From assembly GCA_016706565.1 (NCBI GenBank), contig JADJJI010000013.1, positions 1 to 64,000 of the forward strand: a stretch of 64,000 nt of DNA. Direction: 5' to 3'. Shown in pieces: positions 7,671-14,888 of this stretch. The first letter of the stretch is position 1, and the number at the start of each line of letters is the position of its first letter. A program made the position numbers and the translations under genes. The notes under the pieces are model-generated. The model was not told where the DNA came from. It searched no databases and worked only from the letters and a program-made list of their open reading frames with translations. Source of the DNA: Piscinibacter sp. (GTDB lineage Bacteria > Pseudomonadota > Gammaproteobacteria > Burkholderiales > Burkholderiaceae_C).

Positions 7671-10565
7671 ATGCGTGAACCAGAGAGTCCCCCCCTCTCG
7701 CGTGCAGCCGCAGACGAGCAGGAACGCGAAGCCATACAGGCTGGTCGCGAGCGGGCGAGCGTACCGAACGACGCGGGCAAGCTGGTCGGACTCGCGCTCT
7801 CCGGAGGCGGAATTCGCTCGGCGACCTTCTCCCTTGGCGTCTTGCAGTCATTGGCCAAGAAGGAGAGGCTGACGAGCATCGACTACCTGTCGACAGTCTC
7901 TGGCGGGGGGTACATCGGCGCATGGCTCTCCGCCTGGATTTACCGCAAGGGATTGCAGCGAGTACAGGAAGAACTCAAGCCCAAGAGTTCGGTGACGGGA
8001 GAGCGCTGTGAGCCACCCGAAGTCACATGGTTGCGCCGCTACAGCAACTACCTGGCGCCGCGCATAGGCCTGTTCTCCGCTGACGCTCTGACACTGGTCA
8101 CGACTTGGACCCGCAACGTCCTGCTCAACCTCGTCATCGTCTTCTCGCTGCTTGCACTGCTGTTTCTGGTCCCTCGTCTTCTGCTCGAACCGGCGGCGCA
8201 CTCGTTGCTGCAACACAGCGACGAGTTCGGCTTCGCCGCGGCCTGGTTTGCATTCTTCCTTTTCCCGCTCGCCGTTTCTTTCAATCTCTTCCGCGGGATG
8301 CACAGAGACGACCCGTCCCAGTCCGCCTGGATACGCACAACACGAGGCGTCGTGATGGCAGTCATCGTCCCCGGCGTGGTCACGACCCTGGTGGCGAGCA
8401 TCGCTCTGTTCTCACCCCTGTCAACGGTCAAGAAGGACATTGCCGCTCTCAGCCTCGCAGCGGCGCTGCTTCTTGCGCTCGCCGGTGGCGGCTGGCTCAT
8501 CGTCCAGCTGCTGGGAAAACGGAAGCTTGGCGCCATCGGGAAAGAGGCAGGCATCTTTGCCCTGGCCTACTTTGTGGCCCTCTTGGTCGGGTACCTTCTC
8601 GTCGTCCACTTCATCGTGACCGTTGTCCCGATTGGGGAGACGCGCGCCGAACGCGCAGCGAACCTGCTGACCTTTGGCCCACCGGCACTGCTCTTCACGT
8701 TCGGTGTCAGCGGTTCGCTCATCGTCGGCATTGTCGGGAGAACCTACTTCGAGCGAAGCCGCGAATGGTGGGGCCGCATGAATGCCTGGTTCCTCACGAT
8801 TGGACTTGCCTGGCTGTGCCTGTTCGGGCTCAGCTTCTACGCCGCCCCATTGCTCGGCCTAGCCAATGAGATGAGCAATGTCTGGATAAAGGCATTGGCC
8901 GGTGCAGGTTGGGTGGGCAGCCTCGCTTCATCGCTCTTGTTTCCGAAGCCCGGTGAGCCACGAAACCTTCTTGGCAGGGTCGGTGCAAACGCGCTAGACA
9001 TAGCGGCTTCCGTCGTTGTCATCGGGATTTTCTTCGGTGTTGCCGCAGCCACTTCCCTGACCCTCGTTCATCTGGAGGGCGGTGGGACGACCGCCGTGCC
9101 TGAGCCGAGCAAACATGCTGCAAGCCAAAGCAAGAGCGACGCGTCGACGGGAACGATGTCCAAGGAAGTAGGCGTCGACAAGGAGACATTCCGGGCTCGC
9201 CTCGAGCAGCACGTCATTGCGAGCTTCACGGACCAGGACCGCGTCTTGGCACACTCAGTTCAGCTTGCGAGCAAATGCGGACAAGACAATGTCGACCGCC
9301 CAATCTTCTGTGTCGTGGAATGGGCCGTGCCAGACGAAATCGACCTCACACTCGCCGTGACGCTCGCGTGCTTCGGGACCTTTCTGCTATTTGGCTGGCG
9401 AGTCGATGTCAACACCTTTTCCCTGCACAACTTGTACAAGAACAGGCTCATCCGCTGCTATCTCGGGGCGAGCAGACAGGAGCATCGGCACGCTCATCCA
9501 TTCACAGGGTTTGACGAGGACGACGACCTTCCACTGGCCAAGCTGAGGGTAAAGCCCGCGGCTGGCCGAGAGAATGGCAAAGACAAGCGTGCAGGTCGTC
9601 CGCTTCACATCGTCAACGCTGCACTGAACATCACCCAAGGCACGAGCCTGGCGTGGCAGGAGCGAAAGGCGGCATCCTTCACCTTCACTCCGCTGCACTG
9701 TGGCTACGCCCTCGGGGCAAGTACGGGCGACATCGAGCCGCTCGTCGCCAGCGGCAACACCGGGCCGAGCGATTCCGCACGTGCCGCTCGCGAGCGAGTC
9801 GGCGTAGAAGCCTACCGCGACTCGAAGTACTACGCGTCCGAACGTGGCGAAGGCCGAATGTTGACCCTCGGCACAGCCATGGCGACCTCTGGCGCCGCCG
9901 TGAGTCCCAACATGGGTCGCGCAACGACCGCGGCACTGGGTTTCGTTCTGACCGTCTTCAATGTGAGGCTCGCGCGTTGGATGCCCAACCCCAGGCGCGA
10001 GAAGTGGCGGCAAGCCGGACCCGGTTTCGGCTTGGTGTGTCTGCTCCAGGAGCTGTTCGGCTTCTCGAACGAGCGCCGGACGTTCGTGCATCTCTCCGAT
10101 GGCGGGCACTTCGACAACACCGGCATTTACGAACTGGTGCGGCGCAAGTGCAGGACCATCATCGCGGTGGATGCGGGCGCAGACCTTTCGCGCGAGTTTG
10201 ACGACTTGGCGAACGTGATTCGACGGTGCCGTGTCGACTTCGGTGTGCGCATTGAACTGGGCCTGGGCAAGCTCGGTACGACACGCGCTGAGGAAGCGGC
10301 AGCCTCTGGATATGTCGTCGGCGACCTGGACTACGGGGACGGCGCGGTCGGAAGAATCATTGTCATCAAGCCCACGCTGCTTGCCCATGGACGACTTGGC
10401 GTGGACGTGTTCTCCTATGCCAAGGGGCATCAAGAGTTTCCTCAGCAGAGCACGGTCGACCAGTTCTTCGACGGTCGCCAATTCGAAAGCTATCGTGCGC
10501 TCGGCGAACGAATTGGCACGGCATGCCTGGAAGACCAGGAGTCTCGACTGGCGCTCCCGGGGTGA
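7671..10565 (+). CDS. Patatin-like phospholipase split by a large membrane domain
   Basis: The 964-residue protein has the patatin oxyanion motif GGGIRS at 45-50. The nucleophile elbow is YLSTVSGGGYIGAW with Ser77. The catalytic Asp motif LSDGGHFDNTG comes only at about residue 810. Roughly ten hydrophobic segments lie between about 150 and 580, so the membrane domain is inserted inside the catalytic fold; the cytosolic fold resumes near 640. The elbow lacks the first Gly of the usual GxSxG. The ATG at 7671 follows GAGGGAG, while a longer frame from 7590 lacks a ribosome site. The next gene begins 3 bases after the stop. Patatins hydrolyse acyl chains of phospholipids; here the lipid and trigger are unknown. 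A role in membrane remodelling or abortive defence is only inference. Confidence 0.85.
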   Translation: MREPESPPLSRAAADEQEREAIQAGRERASVPNDAGKLVGLALSGGGIRSATFSLGVLQSLAKKERLTSIDYLSTVSGGGYIGAWLSAWIYRKGLQRVQEELKPKSSVTGERCEPPEVTWLRRYSNYLAPRIGLFSADALTLVTTWTRNVLLNLVIVFSLLALLFLVPRLLLEPAAHSLLQHSDEFGFAAAWFAFFLFPLAVSFNLFRGMHRDDPSQSAWIRTTRGVVMAVIVPGVVTTLVASIALFSPLSTVKKDIAALSLAAALLLALAGGGWLIVQLLGKRKLGAIGKEAGIFALAYFVALLVGYLLVVHFIVTVVPIGETRAERAANLLTFGPPALLFTFGVSGSLIVGIVGRTYFERSREWWGRMNAWFLTIGLAWLCLFGLSFYAAPLLGLANEMSNVWIKALAGAGWVGSLASSLLFPKPGEPRNLLGRVGANALDIAASVVVIGIFFGVAAATSLTLVHLEGGGTTAVPEPSKHAASQSKSDASTGTMSKEVGVDKETFRARLEQHVIASFTDQDRVLAHSVQLASKCGQDNVDRPIFCVVEWAVPDEIDLTLAVTLACFGTFLLFGWRVDVNTFSLHNLYKNRLIRCYLGASRQEHRHAHPFTGFDEDDDLPLAKLRVKPAAGRENGKDKRAGRPLHIVNAALNITQGTSLAWQERKAASFTFTPLHCGYALGASTGDIEPLVASGNTGPSDSARAARERVGVEAYRDSKYYASERGEGRMLTLGTAMATSGAAVSPNMGRATTAALGFVLTVFNVRLARWMPNPRREKWRQAGPGFGLVCLLQELFGFSNERRTFVHLSDGGHFDNTGIYELVRRKCRTIIAVDAGADLSREFDDLANVIRRCRVDFGVRIELGLGKLGTTRAEEAAASGYVVGDLDYGDGAVGRIIVIKPTLLAHGRLGVDVFSYAKGHQEFPQQSTVDQFFDGRQFESYRALGERIGTACLEDQESRLALPG

Positions 10566-10568
10566 AGC

Positions 10569-11318
10569 ATGGACTCAATCTCGACCGGTTCAACGCTGTC
10601 GCGAGCGACGGCCTGGAGGCTGAAGGTGTACTACTGGATAGCCAAGCATCCCTGCGTAATGGTCGGCCTGTTTGCACTCGCGTTGCTCGTCGGGCTGGGG
10701 TTCTGGCAGTCGAGCATCGACCGAGAACTGCCGCGGCAAAGCCGAACCTGTCTCATCGAGGCAGTGTTCGACTTCTCTCTGGCCACCCCACCGGCCTGCG
10801 AGGAGACCCTCTCCAGGCTCGTGCGGTCCGTTGACCCGCAGGCGAACCCCTTCGCGTGCCGACCCGAGGGAGGCAGTCCGATTTCGTGCGGGTTCAGAGA
10901 GTCCGGGGCCCCGAGGTTGTTCGTTTGGTTGGACAACCTGTTTGTGGACGCCTACACCACGGCCTTCATCGTCGGCGCCGTCGCGTGGTACCGGCGCATG
11001 TCCAAGACATCGGAGTCCGGAGAACTGCGCCGTCGAATCCTTCTAAGCGCCACGGTGGTCCTCTGTGTGGTGGGCGGACTCGTCGACCATATCGAGAACT
11101 TCTGGCTGCTTGCCCATATCGGGGTGCCGGGACGCGACAGCTATGAACTCGCGGGTGTGGCGGCGCTGTCGGCCTGGAAGTTCCGGCTGTTCATACTGAA
11201 CGGGGCGGTGCTGCTGGCTTGGATAGGCGCGGCGCTGTTGCTGGCACCGAAGCCACCCGTTGGACCTCCTGCGAGGGATGTCGTCACGGACGCGGTGGCA
11301 GACCCCTCGGCTGGGTGA
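10569..11318 (+). CDS. Small multi-pass membrane protein partnered with patatin
   Basis: This 249-residue protein begins 3 bases after the patatin stop and is almost certainly co-transcribed. It has four likely membrane segments, near residues 32-48 (VMVGLFALALLVGLGFW), 128-142 (AYTTAFIVGAVAW), 157-175 (LLSATVVLCVVGGLVDHI) and 205-228 (LFILNGAVLLAWIGAALLLA). Between the first two lies a loop of about 75 residues with four Cys residues (CLIEAV, ACEE, FACRPE, SCGF), which could form disulfides if periplasmic. No family is recognised. Its position suggests a partner or regulator of the patatin. Confidence 0.65.
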   Translation: MDSISTGSTLSRATAWRLKVYYWIAKHPCVMVGLFALALLVGLGFWQSSIDRELPRQSRTCLIEAVFDFSLATPPACEETLSRLVRSVDPQANPFACRPEGGSPISCGFRESGAPRLFVWLDNLFVDAYTTAFIVGAVAWYRRMSKTSESGELRRRILLSATVVLCVVGGLVDHIENFWLLAHIGVPGRDSYELAGVAALSAWKFRLFILNGAVLLAWIGAALLLAPKPPVGPPARDVVTDAVADPSAG

Positions 11319-11656
11319 CGTGCATCGGAACCGCCCGAACTTTGAAGACCCGCCACTCCTTCGCGGCCAGCAAGGTGCTGACTCCGTTCACAGGTTGGCC
11401 GCGGTTCGACCGAAGGCGAAGCCCCACGGGGCATCACTGCGGCCGGGGATTGAGCCCGCGGAACGCCGGTGACTACACTGACCAGGCGCGTGAGAGCCGG
11501 ATGCAGGGACGTATAGAAGGTTCTGGCGCAAATCTGGCACTCACGTCGGGATTCAAGTGCGCGGAGCTGCGTTCGACTGCGGTTGAGTGCGTTGCAAGTG
11601 CTTGATTTTGTTGATTGTTGCGTGTGGGTTCGGTCCTGCCGCGCACGCGGATGTCG
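11319..11656. other. Intergenic stretch, no gene recognised
   Basis: This 338-bp region lies between the small membrane protein gene and the ATPase remnant. I see no supported gene. The minus-strand frame of the remnant runs on through it but loses all protein-like character. Confidence 0.4.
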
Positions 11657-12019
11657 ATTGCGAATCCGCGTGTGCATGACGTGGCCAGTATTGAATGGCG
11701 CGGGGTCGCCGCTTCTGCCAGCCTCGAGGGTGAACTCGACCTTCGGGTTCTTGTTCTGGGACCAGAAGGAGAAGACTTGCTTCGAGATTGAAAGCGAGGC
11801 CGCTTCGACCTTGGCCTTGAGTTTCTCGAACGTTGTCGCACTCTGCAACTCCTGGGCGCCCGTACCGGCGAAGTCGAGGAAGTCCTGGAAGTTTTGCTGT
11901 CCCGCATTGAGCGTCTTCGCTGTTCTTGCAGCCTCCAGCGCCTCGAGTTGGACGCGTCCGTCCGTGCGGTCATAGCTGGAGAAGTAGAGGAACTCGGGCA
12001 TTCGCTCGAAGAGAACGTC
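11657..12019 (-). pseudogene. Remnant of an OLD/RecF-like AAA ATPase
   Basis: About 120 codons read ERMPEFLYFSSYDRTDG, then EFTLEAGRSGDPAPFNTGH, then MHTRIRN. This is characteristic of the middle part of large SMC/RecF/OLD-type ATPases that often occur in defence islands and mobile elements. The fragment lacks Walker A, signature and Walker B motifs. It is cut on its N-terminal side exactly where the right KfrA/AlpA repeat begins (12019), and on the other side it dissolves into non-coding sequence. It marks a former gene truncated by the rearrangement that built this island. Family recognition is from memory of conserved blocks; the exact family is uncertain. Confidence 0.6.
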
Positions 12020-12217
12020 AGCCTCATCAACTTGAGGCTGCAACTCGGCTGGGGCAGCTATGCCAGCATCTCGCAGCACCTGCGCCGGCTCGCGCTGCGC
12101 CAGGGAGCTCTGCAGGCGCAGCGGACGAGCGGGCTTAGCCACGCACAGGCGGGTGCCGAGGCGCCGAGGCGGCCCACGCGGCTCGACATGCCCGCCGCCA
12201 AGGTAGCGAGGTTGTGA
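12019..12217 (+). pseudogene. KfrA-N-like gene, truncated at its 5' end
   Basis: Residues equivalent to 26-90 of the gene at 2647-2919 are present (SLINLRLQLGWGSYASISQ through KVARL). The first 25 codons and the ribosome binding site are replaced by the antisense of the ATPase remnant. The helix-turn-helix core survives, but no credible start codon precedes it. The downstream hairpin terminator is retained. Confidence 0.75.
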
Positions 12218-12220
12218 TTC

Positions 12221-12248
12221 ATGCGGGCGACCTTGGTGTCGCCCGCAT
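12221..12248 (+). terminator. Hairpin equivalent to the KfrA-like gene terminator
   Basis: The 11-bp stem (ATGCGGGCGAC with GTCGCCCGCAT) is the same as in the left copy, with a changed loop. The following CTTCTT is a poorer T run, so termination may be weak. Confidence 0.6.
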
Positions 12249-12291
12249 CTTCTTGGCGGGCGTGCACCCGATATAAACCTGGGTGGCTACA

Positions 12292-12325
12292 GGTCGCATC
12301 ACCCCTTGATGAGGACATTGCGACC
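12292..12325 (+). promoter_or_regulatory. Inverted repeat around the AlpA-like start, right copy
   Basis: GGTCGCA at 12292-12298 and TGCGACC at 12319-12325 flank the ribosome binding site GAGGA, and the second arm abuts the ATG. Conservation of both arms and of the 20-base spacing between diverged copies argues for a function in expression control. Confidence 0.4.
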
Positions 12326-12817
12326 ATGCCCACCACCGCCCTAGAGAATCCGCCTGCCATGAGCGCGAAATCGGCAGTCCCAGCTGCGGTTAACACGCCG
12401 AGCGAGCGCCGCCTGCTCAGCAAAGCCCAAGTCGCCGCGCGCCTGGGCTGCAGCGAGCGCTCCCTGGAGCGCCTCGTCAAGCAGGGCCGCTTTCCACGGG
12501 CGCGGCGTTTTGGGCGCGCGGTGGTGTGGTTCGAAGCTGCGGTTGAACACTGCCTCGGTCTGGCCGAAGCGGAGCAACTCCAGTGGCGACCCGAGCCGGT
12601 CGAACGGATGCAGCCGTCGGAGTCAGCACCGGCGCCTTCCGCCATTCCGCCGGCCCACGAGCTTGAGGAGCCGGCGCAGCCGGCCGCCGCGAAGGCCCGC
12701 AAGACGGCGTCCAAGGCCAAGAAGCGCGAGCCATTGCGTGAGGTGCCCGGTGAGCCTGTCTTCAGTCTGCACTGCGACGACCTGTCGCTGCTTGTCAACA
12801 TGCCGACACTGTCCTGA
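12326..12817 (+). CDS. AlpA/excisionase-like winged-helix regulator
   Basis: The 163-residue protein has a MerR-type winged helix at about residues 31-75: LLSKAQVAARLGCSERSLER followed by a wing GRFPRARRFGRAVVW. This resembles AlpA regulators and phage excisionases. Next come an acidic/Pro-rich linker, a Lys/Ala-rich stretch (KARKTASKAKK) and a conserved tail (FSLHCDDLSLLVN). Such proteins usually control integrase expression or act as directionality factors, which fits its place just ahead of the integrase. The ATG at 12326 has GAGGA upstream within a conserved inverted repeat. A broken paralogue lies at 3028-3512. Confidence 0.75.
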   Translation: MPTTALENPPAMSAKSAVPAAVNTPSERRLLSKAQVAARLGCSERSLERLVKQGRFPRARRFGRAVVWFEAAVEHCLGLAEAEQLQWRPEPVERMQPSESAPAPSAIPPAHELEEPAQPAAAKARKTASKAKKREPLREVPGEPVFSLHCDDLSLLVNMPTLS

Positions 12818-12992
12818 ACCGGCGCTGGCGGTCACTGGGCTCTCCTCGCTCGGCTGCTCAGCCGCAGGCACTCGCGTGCCCTGCGGCCGCTGGCGCTGGC
12901 CAGTGCCGCTGCTCCTGTGGCCGACGCTGCTCGGCCTGAACGACTTGTTCGTGTCGACAGCGGACCGACCGTTCGACCGATGCATTGATGAC

Positions 12993-13022
12993 AAAGGCCG
13001 AGCCCGCGCTGCGGACTCGGCC
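12993..13022 (-). terminator. Terminator after the integrase gene
   Basis: On the minus strand the stem GGCCGAG/CTCGGCC, extended by further pairing, is followed by TTT. It lies about 20 bases past the integrase stop. Confidence 0.7.
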
Positions 13023-13041
13023 TCGTGCGAAGCCAACCTCG

Positions 13042-14454
13042 TCAGGCAGCTCGCTTCTTCGGGAAGCGCACCACGTTCGGCGGCAGTTCCGGCTGCCCGT
13101 TGAGCCTCTGCGCACGGCGCTCGGCCATGATGGCCTTGACGTCCCGGCCGGCATGCACATCGGCGGGTGGCAGCGGCCGCGCAATGCCGCGTTCGGCCTC
13201 GGCCCTATCGAGGGCCTCGTGCACATCGGCGTTGACCAGGTTCACGTAGACCTCGGCCATGCGCGTGGACTTGTGGCCCAGAACCGCCTTGAGCTGGTGC
13301 GGATTGAACCCGGCCCTGGCATAGAACGTGGCGCCGACGTGGCGCAGGTCGCGGAACTGCAGATTCGGCAGCTGCGCGTTCTCCCGCACGTGGTTCCAGG
13401 CCAACTGCACGGCGTTGGATGACATCGAGAACACCTTGTCGGTGCCATCTCGCGGCAGCCCCTTGAGAAGTTCCACCGCGCGCCGCGACAGCGGGAGGGT
13501 GACGTTGAAGCCCTTGCCCCAGACATGCACTTCGCGCGTCTCCAGGCTCACCTGTGACCACTTCATCGCGAGCAAGGACCCTTTGCGCGCACAAGTCGTG
13601 ATGGCCAGCTCGACCAGCGGCAGCATCTGCGGGTTGTCGCAGCGATTCAGGGCCTCCACCAGGCGTTGTTCCTCGTCACTGCTCACGCGCACAAAGCGCG
13701 ACTCCGACTTGCCGAGCTTGATGCCCACGGCCGGATTCTCGAAACCCTTCCAGCGCCACTCGCGGATGGCGGTGTTGAAAGCGGCCTTCAGCAAGGCGAG
13801 CTCCTTCTGCACGGTACTCGGGCTCAGGCCTTCGGACTCCATGGTGGTGGCCAGGTCGCCCAGCAGCTCCGTGGTGAGCTTGGCGCAGGTCATGCTGCCG
13901 ATGCGATGGATGAGCGCGTAGGTCTCGGTGCGCAGCCCGCGGCGCACGTCGATGTATTGCTGCCAGCCTTCCTGGTTCTTGGCGCGCGGACGCGGGGCCA
14001 TCTGCTCGAGCTTACGGCGGTCGCTGTCGTCGGTGACCAGGCGCAGGGCGGGCAGGCCGCCACCGTGCAGGTAATTGTTGATGCGCGTGAGCTCCGCGTC
14101 GGCGCCGCCCTTGAGAACGGTGCAGCGGTAGGCGTACTTGAAGAGCATCTGCGCCACGGTGGCGCGCTCGGGGCCACCGAGGGCGGGCTGCAGGCCGGCG
14201 GCCGCCTGCTCGAGCTGTTCGGCAATCCACTGTTCGGCTTTCGCCTCGGATTCGAACTTGCGCAGCGGCCGCGAGCCATCGGGCAGCGTGGGGTTGGCCC
14301 ACCAGCCGCTGCGGCCGTCAATCTGGTACGGCCTGGCCTTGCGCGGGCGGCCGCGGGTCTTGGCGGGCTGGCTGGCGCTCGCCAATTGCGCGGTGGCGGC
14401 TGCCACCGGCGTGACCGCCGAGGCGGGTTGGTTCTTGGGGGACTTCTCTTTCAT
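13042..14454 (-). CDS. Tyrosine recombinase, site-specific integrase
   Basis: The 470-residue protein has a basic AT-hook-like N-terminus (KTRGRPRKARPY). Next come an arm-binding and core-binding region (SPSTVQKELALLKAAFNTAI near 215) and a C-terminal catalytic domain. Catalytic residues visible are Arg in TTCARKGSLLAMKW (about 290), Lys in VWGKGFNVTLPLS, Arg in FRDLRHVGATFYARAGF, His in AVLGHKSTRMAEVYVNL, and the final Tyr in EVYVNL. Box II reads RDLRH rather than the commoner HDLRH. The ATG at 14454 follows CAGGAG. A GTG one codon upstream is possible. The gene lies 0.3 kb from the 3' end of tRNA-Asn, a typical arrangement for an element integrated at that tRNA. Confidence 0.93.
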   Translation of the reverse strand: MKEKSPKNQPASAVTPVAAATAQLASASQPAKTRGRPRKARPYQIDGRSGWWANPTLPDGSRPLRKFESEAKAEQWIAEQLEQAAAGLQPALGGPERATVAQMLFKYAYRCTVLKGGADAELTRINNYLHGGGLPALRLVTDDSDRRKLEQMAPRPRAKNQEGWQQYIDVRRGLRTETYALIHRIGSMTCAKLTTELLGDLATTMESEGLSPSTVQKELALLKAAFNTAIREWRWKGFENPAVGIKLGKSESRFVRVSSDEEQRLVEALNRCDNPQMLPLVELAITTCARKGSLLAMKWSQVSLETREVHVWGKGFNVTLPLSRRAVELLKGLPRDGTDKVFSMSSNAVQLAWNHVRENAQLPNLQFRDLRHVGATFYARAGFNPHQLKAVLGHKSTRMAEVYVNLVNADVHEALDRAEAERGIARPLPPADVHAGRDVKAIMAERRAQRLNGQPELPPNVVRFPKKRAA

Positions 14455-14778
14455 CACAGACTCCTGAGGGTTAAGGGGTGCCTGTGACGTTTCTCAACCG
14501 CGGTTTAGCCTTCTGGCCTCGCGCGGCTGTGCAGTGCGCTGCGGCAGCGACCGGGTGGTGCGCGTCGTGACATCGTGCACGCATCGACCACCGTGGAGGC
14601 CAAATCGCTTGACGCGACAACGACCGACGGTGGGCGACTGCGAGCGACGAACTCCGACAGCGCGCCGACCCGATTTCTGCTGACAGTAGCGCTCGCTAAC
14701 CACTGTTTTCGGGCCGGAAAAACAGAAGGCCCGAGCGGCTACTCACCGCGCGGGCCTTGTGTCGTCTTGCGTTTTCTG
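14455..14778. other. Integrase to tRNA-Asn interval, probable attachment region
   Basis: This interval holds the integrase promoter and the tRNA terminator but no gene. By analogy with other tRNA-targeting integrases, the attachment site should overlap the tRNA 3' half just to the right. No second copy of the tRNA end was noticed elsewhere in the window, so the other end of the element is probably left of base 1. Confidence 0.45.
14726..14758 (-). terminator. Terminator downstream of tRNA-Asn
   Basis: AAGGCCCG pairs perfectly with CGGGCCTT around a 17-base loop that can pair further. On the minus strand the stem is followed by CTGTTTTT. It lies 20 bases beyond the tRNA CCA end. Confidence 0.75.
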
Positions 14779-14854
14779 TGGCTCCCCGACCTGGGCTCGA
14801 ACCAGGGACCTACGGATTAACAGTCCGGCGCTCTACCGACTGAGCTATCGAGGA
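14779..14854 (-). tRNA. tRNA-Asn (anticodon GTT)
   Basis: On the minus strand a 76-base cloverleaf begins TCCTCGATAGCTCAG and ends with an encoded GCCA. The acceptor arm TCCTCGA/TCGGGGA pairs with one G-T wobble. The anticodon stem CCGGA/TCCGT is closed around CTGTTAA, giving GTT. The T arm has the standard GGTTCGAGCC core. Discriminator G and encoded CCA are present. The gene is intact although it borders an integrated element. Confidence 0.97.
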
Positions 14855-14888
14855 ACAGCCTCGCATTATAGCCGGCTTTGAATTCGGC

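Larger units (their letters stand above)
12019..12938 (+). repeat. Direct repeat, right copy of KfrA/AlpA module
   Basis: This is the partner of 2721-3633 in the same orientation, 9.3 kb apart. Similarity starts inside the KfrA-like gene at the edge of the ATPase remnant and ends about 120 bases after the AlpA-like gene at GCTCGGCCTG in both copies. The divergence shows the duplication is old, or that two related elements inserted in tandem. Confidence 0.85.

Noticed and set aside
11141-12142. A single 333-codon minus-strand gene
   Set aside because: Only the middle 120 codons look like protein (ATPase remnant). The first 41 codons are the antisense of the KfrA-like repeat and the last part lies opposite the membrane protein gene.
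1-14778. CRISPR array or phage structural genes in the island
   Set aside because: No short regularly spaced repeats and no capsid, tail or terminase motifs were seen; the only regular repeats in the window are the adhesin units.
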